Below are positions 32,024-41,117 of a stretch of 64,000 nucleotides of DNA, piece by piece (within the stretch, counting starts at the first letter, position 1; every line of letters starts with the position of its first letter). Source of the DNA: Oscillospiraceae bacterium (lineage in GTDB: Bacteria; Bacillota; Clostridia; Oscillospirales; CAG-272). The DNA lies in the NCBI GenBank assembly GCA_015063585.1, contig SVTW01000002.1:1-64000 (forward strand), written 5' to 3'. The notes below the pieces were generated by a model. That model was not told where the DNA came from. It made no database searches and worked only from the letters and a program-made list of their open reading frames with translations. A program made the translations under genes and the position numbers.

Positions 32024-32548
32024 ATTAGCGCGAAAGACAAAGAAAACCTGCTCAACGAGGAGATTACCGCGAAAGAAGTCCGCTTGATCGGATCTGACGG
32101 AGAATCGCTCGGCATCATGAGTTCGGCAAAAGCATTGGAAATGGCTTATGAACGCGGAATGGATCTTGTAATGATGGCATCGCAGGCAACCCCGCCCGTG
32201 TGCAAGATCATGGACTATGGAAAATTCCGTTTTGAACGCGATAAGCGTGAGAAGGAAGCCAAGAAAAAGCAGCAGACCGTTGAACTCAAGGAGATCCAGT
32301 TGTCCTGCCGCATTGATACGCACGATTTTGAAACCAAGGTCAAGCATGCGATCCGCTTTTTGACCGACGGAAACAAGGTGCGCGTTGTAATGAAGTTTAA
32401 GGGACGCGAGATGAGCCATATGAATATCGGCCGCGAGGTGCTGGAGCGCTTCGAAGCGGCGTGTTCTGAGGTTGGAACGGTGGATAAGAAGCCTGTTCTG
32501 GACGGCAGATTTATGAGTATGGTGATTTCACCTGTCAAAGCCAAATAA
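32024..32548 (+). CDS. infC: Translation initiation factor IF-3 (AUU start codon)
   Basis: 174 aa, normal for IF-3. The start is ATT at 32024: GGAGGT lies 8 bases upstream, and the next codons (SAKDKENLLNEEITAKEVRL) supply the standard IF-3 N-terminus, absent from the track's ORF, which begins at TTG 32084. The core PPVCKIMDYGKFRFE links the two domains, and the C-terminal part has VKHAIRFLTDGNKVRVVMKF. An AUU start is known in infC of other bacteria and lets IF-3 repress its own translation, because it rejects non-canonical starts. First gene of infC-rpmI-rplT. Confidence 0.95.
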   Translation: MSAKDKENLLNEEITAKEVRLIGSDGESLGIMSSAKALEMAYERGMDLVMMASQATPPVCKIMDYGKFRFERDKREKEAKKKQQTVELKEIQLSCRIDTHDFETKVKHAIRFLTDGNKVRVVMKFKGREMSHMNIGREVLERFEAACSEVGTVDKKPVLDGRFMSMVISPVKAK

Positions 32549-32656
32549 TTCGGCACGCGAAACCGCAGCTTTGGTTCTTTGCATTCGCAGAGACCTCAAA
32601 TTGTAAGATCATCGGCATCATCCAAATGCCGAAAACAGAAAAAAGGAGTAATGAAA

Positions 32657-32851
32657 ATGGGAAAGGTCAAAACACATAAGGCTTCTGCCAAGAGATTTTC
32701 CGTAACCGCCAACGGCAAGGTAAAAATGTTCCACAGCTCGCACCGTCATAAGACCGGTAATAAGAGCGCAAAGAGACTCAGACATCTGCGTTCCAGCACG
32801 ATGGTGCAGGGTAAGATGGCAGAGAATCTGAAGACATTGATTCTGAAATAA
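32657..32851 (+). CDS. rpmI: 50S ribosomal protein L35
   Basis: 64 aa basic protein, typical for L35: MGKVKTHKASAKRFSVTANG and RHKTGNKSAKRLRHLR. The start is ATG 32657, 8 bases after AAAAGGAG; ATG 32651 is too close to that site and the track's 26-residue extension is leader. Lies between infC and rplT as in most bacteria. Confidence 0.97.
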   Translation: MGKVKTHKASAKRFSVTANGKVKMFHSSHRHKTGNKSAKRLRHLRSSTMVQGKMAENLKTLILK

Positions 32852-32873
32852 GACGAAACGGAGGATATAGAAA

Positions 32874-33227
32874 ATGGCAAGAGTTAAGGGCGCAATGATG
32901 ACGCGCAAGAGAAGAAAGTCCATGCTCAAGGCAGCCAAGGGCTATTGGGGAGCAAAATCCAAGCATTTTAAGATGGCAAAGCAAGCCGTTATGAAGAGCG
33001 GCAACTATGCATTCGCCGGCAGAAAGATGAAGAAGAGAGACTTCCGTTCTCTCTGGATCACCAGAATTTCCGCACAGGCAAAGGTGAACGGTATGAACTA
33101 CTCCACCTTTATGCACGGTTTGAAGAAGGCAGGCATTAACCTCAACCGCAAGATGCTGGCTGAAATTGCTGTTTCCGATAAGGAAGCATTTGCAGCACTC
33201 TGCGCACAGGCAAAGGCAGCTCTCTGA
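32874..33227 (+). CDS. rplT: 50S ribosomal protein L20
   Basis: 117 aa, the normal length. [20 protein letters not shown] starts the long basic helix and [20 protein letters not shown] is the conserved centre. It binds 23S rRNA early in assembly and, in Firmicutes, represses its own operon through the leader upstream of infC. Followed by a terminator. Confidence 0.97.
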   Translation: MARVKGAMMTRKRRKSMLKAAKGYWGAKSKHFKMAKQAVMKSGNYAFAGRKMKKRDFRSLWITRISAQAKVNGMNYSTFMHGLKKAGINLNRKMLAEIAVSDKEAFAALCAQAKAAL

Positions 33228-33238
33228 TTTTGAGAATA

Positions 33239-33267
33239 AAAACCCGATGATTTCATCGGGTTTTTGT
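33239..33267 (+). terminator. Terminator of infC-rpmI-rplT
   Basis: AAAACCCGATG and CATCGGGTTTTT form a compact hairpin ending in a T run, 12 bases after rplT. Confidence 0.9.
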
Positions 33268-33332
33268 CATTGATAGACACCTTTTTGCAAGGTGGTTTTT
33301 TCATAAAAATGGACGGAAAGGAGGCTGTTTTT

Positions 33333-34181
33333 GTGAATTGGAGCCAGGAAGTGATCTGTTCCAGGCAGAACCGAACGGTGGTTGAATTGTGTAAATTGAG
33401 CGACAGAAAGGCGCGCGAGGCACATTGTTCCTTCCGCTTCGACGGCATTAAATTGCTGGAGGAGGCGGTGCGAAATCGGCTCGCACTTGAGCTTGTTGCG
33501 TTGCGTGAATCAAGCGCGGAACGCATCGGCAGGGCATATTCCGAATGGTGTGAAAGCACGAACTTTGAAGGTGCAAAGCGGATCTTGGTTCTTTCTGACG
33601 AACTTTTTGATAAAATTTCGGAAGAAAAATCACCCGAAGGCGTAATTTGTGTGGCAAAATATATTGACAAATTTCAAAAAAACATTACAATATATAATAG
33701 CGCCGATTTTTTGAAGCTGAAAAACGAGCGAATCGTGCTGGTGGAATCGGTTCGGGATCCCTCCAATATCGGAGCGATCATTCGCAGCGCGGCAGCGCTT
33801 GGAGTTGACCGCTTGATCATGAGCTCGGATTGCGCCGACATTTACCATCCCCGTGCGGTGCGCGCCTCCATGGGAACGCTTTTTAATCAACCGATCGACC
33901 GTGTGGACGACCTTGCGCAGGTCATCGCGCAGTTGCGTGGGACAGGGCGGCGCGTTTATGCGGCGGCACTCGATCCCTCCGCAAAGCGCTTGGGAAGCTT
34001 CGCAATTTCGGAGCATGACACCGTTGTGATCGGAAACGAAGGACACGGATTGACCGATGAGACGATCGCGGCATGCGATGCTTGCGTGATGATTCCGATG
34101 AGTGACCGTGCCGAGTCTTTTAATGCCGCAGTTGCGGCATCGCTCCTGATGTGGGAGTTCGTTGGAAAAACAACCGTTTGA
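33333..34181 (+). CDS. TrmH family (SPOUT) RNA 2'-O-methyltransferase
   Basis: 282 aa. N-terminal substrate-binding part (CKLSDRKAREAHCSFRFDG), then the SPOUT knot: ESVRDPSNIGAIIRSAAALG, VVIGNEGHGLT and IPMSDRAESFNAAVAASLL, the three SpoU motifs. It uses SAM to methylate a ribose in rRNA or tRNA; the target base cannot be read. The start is GTG 33333, with AAAGGAGG 8 bases upstream. The track's start at 33264 lies in the rplT terminator, and ATG 33309 has no ribosome binding site. Often found beside rplT. Confidence 0.88.
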   Translation: MNWSQEVICSRQNRTVVELCKLSDRKAREAHCSFRFDGIKLLEEAVRNRLALELVALRESSAERIGRAYSEWCESTNFEGAKRILVLSDELFDKISEEKSPEGVICVAKYIDKFQKNITIYNSADFLKLKNERIVLVESVRDPSNIGAIIRSAAALGVDRLIMSSDCADIYHPRAVRASMGTLFNQPIDRVDDLAQVIAQLRGTGRRVYAAALDPSAKRLGSFAISEHDTVVIGNEGHGLTDETIAACDACVMIPMSDRAESFNAAVAASLLMWEFVGKTTV

Positions 34182-34204
34182 TTTTTGGAAAGGAGTGCGA
34201 TCGG

Positions 34205-35557
34205 ATGCAAAAGGGAATGCTATTCTGGATATGGCTTGCCGAGGCTTTGGGCCCTGCCAACCGCGATTTCCGCGCGTTGATCAGTATTTATGAAAATCCA
34301 TACGATATTTTCCACGCGGAAGAGGAAGAATTGGAACGGCTGTCTCTTTCCGATCGCACCCGTAAAAAGCTTGCCGATAAAAATCTTTCACATGCAACCG
34401 ATATTCTTGACGTGTGTGAACGGTCCGGCATCGGGATTCTCGCCTATTCGGATGGGGAATATCCCAATACACTCCGTCAGATTGACAGTCCGCCCGTTCT
34501 GCTCTATTACAGCGGAACGCTTCCCGATTTCAATACACGGCTGTGTGTTGGCATGGTGGGCACACGGCGCATGAGCGCTTACGGATTGCGGTCTGCGTAT
34601 AAGCTTGCATATGAGCTTGCTTGCACAAAGGCAATGGTGATCAGCGGAATGGCGGCGGGAATTGACGGCGTATCTGCTGCCGCGGCAATCGCCGCAAAGG
34701 GAACTACCGTTGCGATCCTCGGCTGCGGCGTCGATGTTGTTTATCCGCGCCATCATCAGCGGCTCCGAGACGAGATCCGCCGAACCGGTGTGATCCTTTC
34801 CGAGTATCCGCCCGGAACGCGCCCCAACTCCTATCATTTCCCGATCCGAAACCGGCTGATCAGCGGACTTTCGCACGGCACGGTTGTGGTAGAGGCGGGT
34901 ATTGGAAGCGGTTCTTTGATCACGGCAAAGGATGCGATCGTGCAGGGCAGAGACGTATTTGCGATTCCTGCCAACGTTGGAAGCGTTGGAGCGGAAGGAA
35001 CAAACGGGCTTTTGCGAGACGGTGCCAATCTCGTAACGCAGGCAAAGGATATTCTGGACCGCTATGCGTACGTTTTCTCAGAGACGCTTGATACTGCGAG
35101 ATTGCTCAAGATCGGCGATCGCTCCGAGGCGGATCTCGCCTTTTTGGAGCAGATGGGCGTGATCACGCTCCATAAAGGTCCCACCCCTCAATCGCCTCGC
35201 CTGCAAGCAACGGCACCGATTGAGGAAGCTGCGCCGAAGCCGAAAAAGCGAGCGGCCAAACCGAGCGGGAACCGCAAAGGAAGGACGGACGAAGCAGTCT
35301 CCGCCCACCTGACCGAATCGAGGCAGGCGCGTGAGGCGGAAGCACCGACTGCACGGCAAACCCCCGACGAGGTTCTGACCTCTCTCAATGAGGTCCAACG
35401 CGCGGTGCTGGAGGCAATTCCGGATGACCGCGCCATTCATGCGGACGCGCTTTGCGGATTGGACTTTTCATACGGCGACATCGTTGCCGCACTTACGATG
35501 CTTGAAATCCTGGGGCTGATCCAAAAGCTTCCGGGTGCACTATATACTAAAAAATAA
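34205..35557 (+). CDS. dprA: DNA processing protein DprA
   Basis: 450 aa. N-terminal helical part, then the Rossmann core: VGTRRMSAYGLRSAYKLAYE, ISGMAAGIDGVSAAAA, AILGCGVDVVYPRHHQ and FPIRNRLISGLSHGTVVVEA. A charged, low-complexity linker of about 65 residues (roughly 330-395) is longer than usual and leads to the winged-helix tail (RAVLEAIPDDRAIHADAL). DprA loads RecA on incoming single-stranded DNA in transformation. ATG 34205 follows AAAGGAG. It precedes topA, the common order in Firmicutes. Confidence 0.93.
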   Translation: MQKGMLFWIWLAEALGPANRDFRALISIYENPYDIFHAEEEELERLSLSDRTRKKLADKNLSHATDILDVCERSGIGILAYSDGEYPNTLRQIDSPPVLLYYSGTLPDFNTRLCVGMVGTRRMSAYGLRSAYKLAYELACTKAMVISGMAAGIDGVSAAAAIAAKGTTVAILGCGVDVVYPRHHQRLRDEIRRTGVILSEYPPGTRPNSYHFPIRNRLISGLSHGTVVVEAGIGSGSLITAKDAIVQGRDVFAIPANVGSVGAEGTNGLLRDGANLVTQAKDILDRYAYVFSETLDTARLLKIGDRSEADLAFLEQMGVITLHKGPTPQSPRLQATAPIEEAAPKPKKRAAKPSGNRKGRTDEAVSAHLTESRQAREAEAPTARQTPDEVLTSLNEVQRAVLEAIPDDRAIHADALCGLDFSYGDIVAALTMLEILGLIQKLPGALYTKK

Positions 35558-35580
35558 CCCTTGACAGAAAGGAACCAAAA

Positions 35581-37896
35581 ATGGCAAATAATCTGGTGAT
35601 TTTGGAGTCTCCTTCCAAAGCTTTGACTGTGAAAGGATATCTCGGAACCAACTATAAAGTAATCGCGTCCTTCGGACACGTCAGAGATCTGCCCAAGAGC
35701 TCTCTCGGTGTCGACATTGAACATGATTTTGACGCGCATTATATCAATATCCGCGGCAAGGGCGATCTGATCAAAGAGATCCGCCGAGAGGCAAAGGCGG
35801 CAAACAAGATCTTCCTCGCAACCGACCCTGACCGCGAAGGAGAAGCCATTGCTTGGCATCTCGCCGCGGCACTTGGGATTCCGGAAGAAAAAACACAGCG
35901 CATCTGCTTCAACGAGGTTACAAAAACCGCGGTAAAGGCGGCAATCAAGTCGCCCCGTCCGATCGACATGAATCTTGTAAATTCTCAGCAGACACGCCGT
36001 ATTCTTGACCGTATCCTCGGTTATAAGCTCAGCCCTCTGCTTTGGAAAAACGTGAAGAGCGGCTTGAGCGCGGGACGCGTACAGTCGGTCGCAACGCGCA
36101 TGATCGTGGAGCGCGAGGAAAAGATCCGTTCCTTTGTACCTGTGGAGTATTGGACCATCGATTCCATGCTTCACAGCCCCGACGGAAAGAACTTTATCGT
36201 TCACTTTTGGGGGGATCGGAACGGAAAGATCCGACTTTCCAGCGAGGCAGAGGCACAGGCTGTCGCACAGGCGGTGAACGGACGGCAGTATGCGGTCCAC
36301 TCGGTCAAAAAGGCGGCAAAGCATAAGCTCCCCGCAGCCCCCTTTACAACCTCCACCCTGCAGCAGGAGGCGTTCCGCAAGCTTGGATTTCAGTCCCAGC
36401 GCACCATGCGCGTAGCGCAGGAGCTTTACGAAGGTATCAATCTCGGCACGGAGCTTGGCGGTGTGCAGGGTCTGATCACCTATATGCGTACCGATTCGGT
36501 CCGTATTTCGGCTGACGCGCAGACAAGCGCACGCGAATTTATCAAACAAAAATACGGTGAGAGCTATTGCCCCGAAACGCCCCGCGTCTTTAAGACCAAG
36601 GCAGGCGCGCAGGACGCGCACGAGGCGATCCGTCCCACCAACGTTGCATTTGAGCCGCAACGTCTTCGCAAGCAGCTCACAGCCGATCAGTTCAAGCTTT
36701 ACAAGCTGATTTGGGAATGCTTTATCGCAAGCCAGATGGAATCTGCCGTATTGGATACAATCACCATTGATTTCCTTTGTGCCGATTATATCTTCCGCAC
36801 CAGCGGCTATTCGGTTCAATTCCCCGGATATATGGCGGTTTATGAGCAGAGCGAGGAGGAGTCGGGCAATAATGCCGATGATCCGCGCGAGGTCAAGGAT
36901 ATTCGTTTGCCCAATCTGGCAAACGGTCAGATGTTGAATGCCGATGACGCAGAGCTGACTCAGCATTTTACAGAGCCGCCCGTACGCTATAACGATGCGT
37001 CGCTCATTCAAATGCTCAAGGATCTGGATATCGGACGTCCCAGTACGTACGTCAGCATCATTACCACCATTCTTGCGCGCAATTACGTGAAGCGAGAGGG
37101 AAAAGCGTTTGTGCCCACCCCCTTGGGAGAGGTTACCAATAAGCTCATGCTGGAGAATTTCGCTTCGATCGTTGACTACGGATTTACCGCGGAGATGGAA
37201 AAGGCACTCGATGAGATTGAGGACGGAAACGAGGAGATGCTGAACGTTCTTCGTCGCTTCTGGGGGGATTTCTCCAAGCAGCTTGAGGTTGCGGAAAAGA
37301 CGATCGGGGAGAATGCGATCGAGGTTCCGCCTGAGGAGACCGATATTATCTGTGATAAGTGCGGCAGCCGCATGGTTGTCAGAAACGGACGCTTCGGCAA
37401 ATTTGCCGCATGTCCCAATTATCCCACCTGCCGCAACACCAAGCCCTTAACGGCTCCCGTCGTAACCGATTCCGAAGAAAATGAGGAATCCGAGGCGGAG
37501 AAGAAGAAGGCTCCCGTGATCGCTGATTTCAAATGCGAGAAATGCGGAGCGGATATGGTTCTCCGTACGGGAAAATTCGGAAGCTTTTATGCTTGCAGCC
37601 GCTATCCCGAATGCAAGTACACCAAGGCGCGCGTGCGTGAGACCGGCGTGGATTGCCCCAAGTGCGGCGCAAAAGTGATCACAAAGCTTGGCCGTAACCA
37701 TTCGGTTTTCTATAGCTGTGAAAAATATCCCACGTGTGATTTCTCGTCCTGGGATATGCCCGTGAATGAGCATTGTCCCAATTGCGGCAAGCTGCTCTTC
37801 CGCAAGAAGGGGAAAAACCTGCTTGTGTGCCATGATACGAATTGCGGGTATTCGCGTGTGATCGAAAATCAGACGTCCGAGGGAACAGAGGAATGA
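35581..37896 (+). CDS. topA: DNA topoisomerase I
   Basis: 771 aa type IA enzyme. Toprim domain at the start (LVILESPSKALTVKGYLG; TDPDREGEAIAWHLA), active-site tyrosine in ITYMRTDSVRIS near residue 301, and RPTNVAFEP. The tail has zinc-ribbon modules of the CDKCGSRMVVRNGRFGKFAAC and CEKCGADMVLRTGKFGSFYAC type, with a third CPKCGAKVITKLGRN and a fourth shorter CPNCGKLL. It relaxes negative supercoils. Its stop overlaps the trmFO start. Confidence 0.96.
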   Translation: MANNLVILESPSKALTVKGYLGTNYKVIASFGHVRDLPKSSLGVDIEHDFDAHYINIRGKGDLIKEIRREAKAANKIFLATDPDREGEAIAWHLAAALGIPEEKTQRICFNEVTKTAVKAAIKSPRPIDMNLVNSQQTRRILDRILGYKLSPLLWKNVKSGLSAGRVQSVATRMIVEREEKIRSFVPVEYWTIDSMLHSPDGKNFIVHFWGDRNGKIRLSSEAEAQAVAQAVNGRQYAVHSVKKAAKHKLPAAPFTTSTLQQEAFRKLGFQSQRTMRVAQELYEGINLGTELGGVQGLITYMRTDSVRISADAQTSAREFIKQKYGESYCPETPRVFKTKAGAQDAHEAIRPTNVAFEPQRLRKQLTADQFKLYKLIWECFIASQMESAVLDTITIDFLCADYIFRTSGYSVQFPGYMAVYEQSEEESGNNADDPREVKDIRLPNLANGQMLNADDAELTQHFTEPPVRYNDASLIQMLKDLDIGRPSTYVSIITTILARNYVKREGKAFVPTPLGEVTNKLMLENFASIVDYGFTAEMEKALDEIEDGNEEMLNVLRRFWGDFSKQLEVAEKTIGENAIEVPPEETDIICDKCGSRMVVRNGRFGKFAACPNYPTCRNTKPLTAPVVTDSEENEESEAEKKKAPVIADFKCEKCGADMVLRTGKFGSFYACSRYPECKYTKARVRETGVDCPKCGAKVITKLGRNHSVFYSCEKYPTCDFSSWDMPVNEHCPNCGKLLFRKKGKNLLVCHDTNCGYSRVIENQTSEGTEE

Positions 37897-39245
37897 TGGA
37901 TCAACCGATCGTTCATATCTACGGAGCGGGGCTGGCAGGGTGTGAGGCCGCATGGCAGGCTGTTCGCAACGGCGCGCGGGTTCGGCTTTTTGAAATGAAA
38001 CCCGAAAAATACACCCCCGCTCATCACACCCCCGATTTTGCGGAATTGGTCTGTTCCAATTCGCTTCGCTCAGACAGTGTATCCAATGCCGTGGGGCTTC
38101 TCAAAGAGGAGATGCGCCGCCTTGGGTCGCTGATCATGGAAGCGGCAGATGCCACACGTGTCCCCGCGGGCTCGGCGTTGGCGGTCGACCGCGTGAAATT
38201 TTCGCAATATATCACCGATAAGATCCGTTCCTGCCCGATGATCGAGGTGGTTTCCGCCGAGGCGGATCGGGTGGAGGACGGGTGCGTTACCGTGATCGCA
38301 ACAGGACCCCTTACCTCGGATCGCATGGCGAACTACATGCAAACCGATCTTGGGTGTGAGGGATTGCATTTCTTTGACGCGGCGGCACCGATCGTGGACT
38401 ACGCGTCGATCAACATGGACGTCGCATATTTTGCGTCGCGCTATGATAAGGGCGATGCGGACTATATCAACTGCCCGATGACAAAGGAACAGTATGATGC
38501 CTTTTACGAGGCTTTGCTATCCGCCGAGGAGGCAGAGCTGAAGGAATTTGACCGTGAGAGTCAAAAGTCTTTGAAGGTTTTTGAGGGATGCATGCCGGTG
38601 GAGGTAATGGCACGGCGCGGCTACGATACGCTCCGTTACGGACCGCTCAAGCCGGTGGGGCTCATTGACCCCCGCGTGGGGAAGGAGGCATATGCCGTTG
38701 TGCAGCTCCGCAAGGAGAACGTGGAGGCAACGATGTTCAATCTCGTTGGCTTTCAAACGCACCTGACCTTTCCCGAGCAAAGACGCGTGTTCCGCATGAT
38801 CCCCGGGCTTGAAAACGCCGAGTTTTTGCGCTACGGTATCATGCACCGAAACACCTATCTGAATTCTCCCGGCTTTTTGCAAGCCGATTACTCCATGCAA
38901 TCGCGCCCGCAGATTTTCTTCGCGGGGCAAATGACAGGCGTTGAGGGATACGTAGAGTCAGCGGGAAGCGGGCTTGTTGCGGGCATCAATGCGGCGCGTC
39001 GCGCAAAAGGCGAGACGGCAAGGATCTTCCCCGAGGAGACCATGCTCGGTGCTATGGCGGCTTACGTCAGCCGAGGCGGAGTGGGGGCATTTGTTCCCAT
39101 GAATGCCAATTTCGGAATCGTTCCGCCGCTGGGCTATCGCGTCAAAGGCGGAAAGACCGCCAAAAATGAAAAGCTTGCCGAACGCGCGCTTGCGCTGATC
39201 GAGTCGATTGCGGGCGGTGACGCTTGTTCAACCGACGCCACGTAA
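37893..39245 (+). CDS. trmFO: Folate-dependent tRNA (uracil-54-C5)-methyltransferase
   Basis: 450 aa flavoprotein that makes ribothymidine at position 54 of tRNA with methylenetetrahydrofolate. FAD-binding start VHIYGAGLAGCEAAWQAVRN, then HTPDFAELVCSNSLRSDSV and late FFAGQMTGVEGYVESAGSG, all TrmFO marks. The start is ATG 37893 or 37896, overlapping the topA stop (ATGATG); the track's extra 17 residues lie inside topA. The topA-trmFO pair is typical of Firmicutes. Confidence 0.94.
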   Translation: MMDQPIVHIYGAGLAGCEAAWQAVRNGARVRLFEMKPEKYTPAHHTPDFAELVCSNSLRSDSVSNAVGLLKEEMRRLGSLIMEAADATRVPAGSALAVDRVKFSQYITDKIRSCPMIEVVSAEADRVEDGCVTVIATGPLTSDRMANYMQTDLGCEGLHFFDAAAPIVDYASINMDVAYFASRYDKGDADYINCPMTKEQYDAFYEALLSAEEAELKEFDRESQKSLKVFEGCMPVEVMARRGYDTLRYGPLKPVGLIDPRVGKEAYAVVQLRKENVEATMFNLVGFQTHLTFPEQRRVFRMIPGLENAEFLRYGIMHRNTYLNSPGFLQADYSMQSRPQIFFAGQMTGVEGYVESAGSGLVAGINAARRAKGETARIFPEETMLGAMAAYVSRGGVGAFVPMNANFGIVPPLGYRVKGGKTAKNEKLAERALALIESIAGGDACSTDAT

Positions 39246-39284
39246 ATAAAAGAAGGATCGGCGATCTCAGCCGAGGAAAGATAA

Positions 39285-40328
39285 ATGAAAATCATTGTGG
39301 ATATCATGGGGGGCGACAATGCCCCCGAGGAAACCGTCAAGGGCGCGATCATGGCAACGCGCGAACTTGATGCCGAATATATTTGGGTTGGAGACCGCAA
39401 CGCGATCGAGTCGATCGCAAAGGCGGAAAATTTTGATCTGAGCGGTATTGAGATCGTTCATGCCGAGGATGTGATCACAATGGAGGATGATCCTCTTTCG
39501 ATCACACGCGCCAAAAAACAGTCGTCCATGGCAGTTGGCTTGCGTTTGCTTGCCGAAGGGCGGGGCGATGCCTTTGTCAGCACGGGAAATACGGGTGCAC
39601 TCTTTACGGGCGCTACCTTGATTGTGCGCAAGATCAAGGGATTGCAACGCGCGGGAATCGGTACGGTTTTGCCGATGAAGAATCCCGTTCTGCTTCTGGA
39701 CTGCGGTGCGAACGTGACGGTAACCGACGAGAATCTGGAGCAATTTGCCGTGATCGGATCTGCATATATGCGCAAGATGTTCGGCATCGCGTCGCCGCGT
39801 GTCGGACTGCTCAACAACGGCACCGAGGCTTGCAAGGGCACCGAGCTCCAACAGGCGGCTTACCGCCGTTTGTCGGAGGCTCCCGATCTCAATTTTGTCG
39901 GAAATATTGAAGGCAGCGCAATTGCCGCCGACCGTTGCGACGTGCTTGTTGCCGATGGTTTTACCGGTAATATCCTGCTTAAAAGCATTGAGGGCGTTGG
40001 AAAATTCATGCTCAGCAAGCTCAAGGGCGTGTTTTACTCCTCGCTCGTGACCAAGCTTGCCGCCGCTGTGATCAAAAAGCCGCTTTATGCCATGAAAAAG
40101 GATCTGGATCCCAACGAGCAGGGCGGTTCCCCGATCCTCGGTATATCCAAGCCGGTGATCAAGGCGCACGGTTCTTCAAAAGCCAAGGCGTTCAAGAATG
40201 CCATTCGCCAAGCGATCGCTTTTTCGCAATCGGGAGCGATCGAGGAGCTGACCGAGGCGGCTGCCGCATACGCGGCAAGAAAGAAAGCCGCGCGGGAACG
40301 TGTTTCGTCGCAAAGTTCTGCGGAGTAA
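39285..40328 (+). CDS. plsX: Phosphate acyltransferase PlsX
   Basis: 347 aa. It makes acyl phosphate from acyl-ACP for phospholipid synthesis. MKIIVDIMGGDNAPEETVKG is the family start; GDAFVSTGNTGAL, GVGLLNNGTE-like RVGLLNNGTEACKG and VLVADGFTGNILLKSIEG follow. The final tail is a charged, Ala-rich stretch. The usual partner acpP is not between plsX and rnc here. Confidence 0.94.
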   Translation: MKIIVDIMGGDNAPEETVKGAIMATRELDAEYIWVGDRNAIESIAKAENFDLSGIEIVHAEDVITMEDDPLSITRAKKQSSMAVGLRLLAEGRGDAFVSTGNTGALFTGATLIVRKIKGLQRAGIGTVLPMKNPVLLLDCGANVTVTDENLEQFAVIGSAYMRKMFGIASPRVGLLNNGTEACKGTELQQAAYRRLSEAPDLNFVGNIEGSAIAADRCDVLVADGFTGNILLKSIEGVGKFMLSKLKGVFYSSLVTKLAAAVIKKPLYAMKKDLDPNEQGGSPILGISKPVIKAHGSSKAKAFKNAIRQAIAFSQSGAIEELTEAAAAYAARKKAARERVSSQSSAE

Positions 40329-40394
40329 TACGTGGCTCCATCGGAATACACATTCCGAAAAACTTTTAGCACGACAGAAAGAGGTTTTGATTTC

Positions 40395-41117
40395 ATGCCA
40401 TTGTCATTGGAAGAATTGCAGGAGCGGGTTGGTTATCGCTTCCGCGATCCTGAATATTTACGTCGCGCGCTGACGCATTCGTCTTACGCGAATGAGACTG
40501 GTGTACCCAATCACCACTTGCTCTGCAACGAGCGCTCGGAATTTCTCGGAGATTCGGTGCTTTCTTTGGTAACGAGCGATTTTCTGTTCCACCGTTACCC
40601 CGAGCTACCCGAGGGCGATCTGACGCGCATGCGCGCCGAGCTGGTTTGTGAAAAAGCCTTGGCGTCCTTTGCCACCGAGCTTGGATTGGGCGATTTTCTT
40701 CTGCTTGGAAAAGGGGAACGTAACAGCGGCGGTGCCGAAAAGCCTGCCGTGATAGCCGATGCTTTTGAGGCAATTTTAGCCGCGATCTATCTGGATGCCG
40801 GAAGAATGAACGGGCTGCATGCCGTAGCCGATTTTCTGCTTCCTTTTCTGGAACGCGCGGCGGCTACCATGCCCAATGCGGGCGGTTACCATGCCGACTG
40901 CAAATCACGCTTGCAGGAGTTTGTGCAAAAGGATCATTCCAACGGAAAGCTTGATTACCGTTTGGTCAGCGAAACGGGGCCCGATCATAACAAGACCTTT
41001 ACCGTAGAGGTTTATCTTGACTCCAATTGTATCGGCCGCGGGGTCGGACATGCTAAAAAGATGGCTGAACAAATGGCGGCACGCAACGCGCTGGCTTTGT
41101 TTGGAATCGAAGTTTAA
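40395..41117 (+). CDS. rnc: Ribonuclease III
   Basis: 240 aa. Catalytic domain with LTHSSYANE and the signature NERSEFLGDSVL, a later DAFEAILAAIYLDAG, then a double-stranded RNA-binding domain (DCKSRLQEFVQKDHSN to KKMAEQMAARNAL). It cuts double-stranded RNA in rRNA maturation. ATG 40395 (MPLSLEELQ) is preferred over the track's GTG 40332 because AGAAAGAGG lies 11 bases before it. Its stop codon abuts the ATG of the radical SAM gene. Confidence 0.95.
   Translation: MPLSLEELQERVGYRFRDPEYLRRALTHSSYANETGVPNHHLLCNERSEFLGDSVLSLVTSDFLFHRYPELPEGDLTRMRAELVCEKALASFATELGLGDFLLLGKGERNSGGAEKPAVIADAFEAILAAIYLDAGRMNGLHAVADFLLPFLERAAATMPNAGGYHADCKSRLQEFVQKDHSNGKLDYRLVSETGPDHNKTFTVEVYLDSNCIGRGVGHAKKMAEQMAARNALALFGIEV

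Noticed and set aside
35437-37011. 524 aa minus-strand ORF
   Set aside because: Antisense to dprA and topA; no promoter, no ribosome binding site and no known domain.
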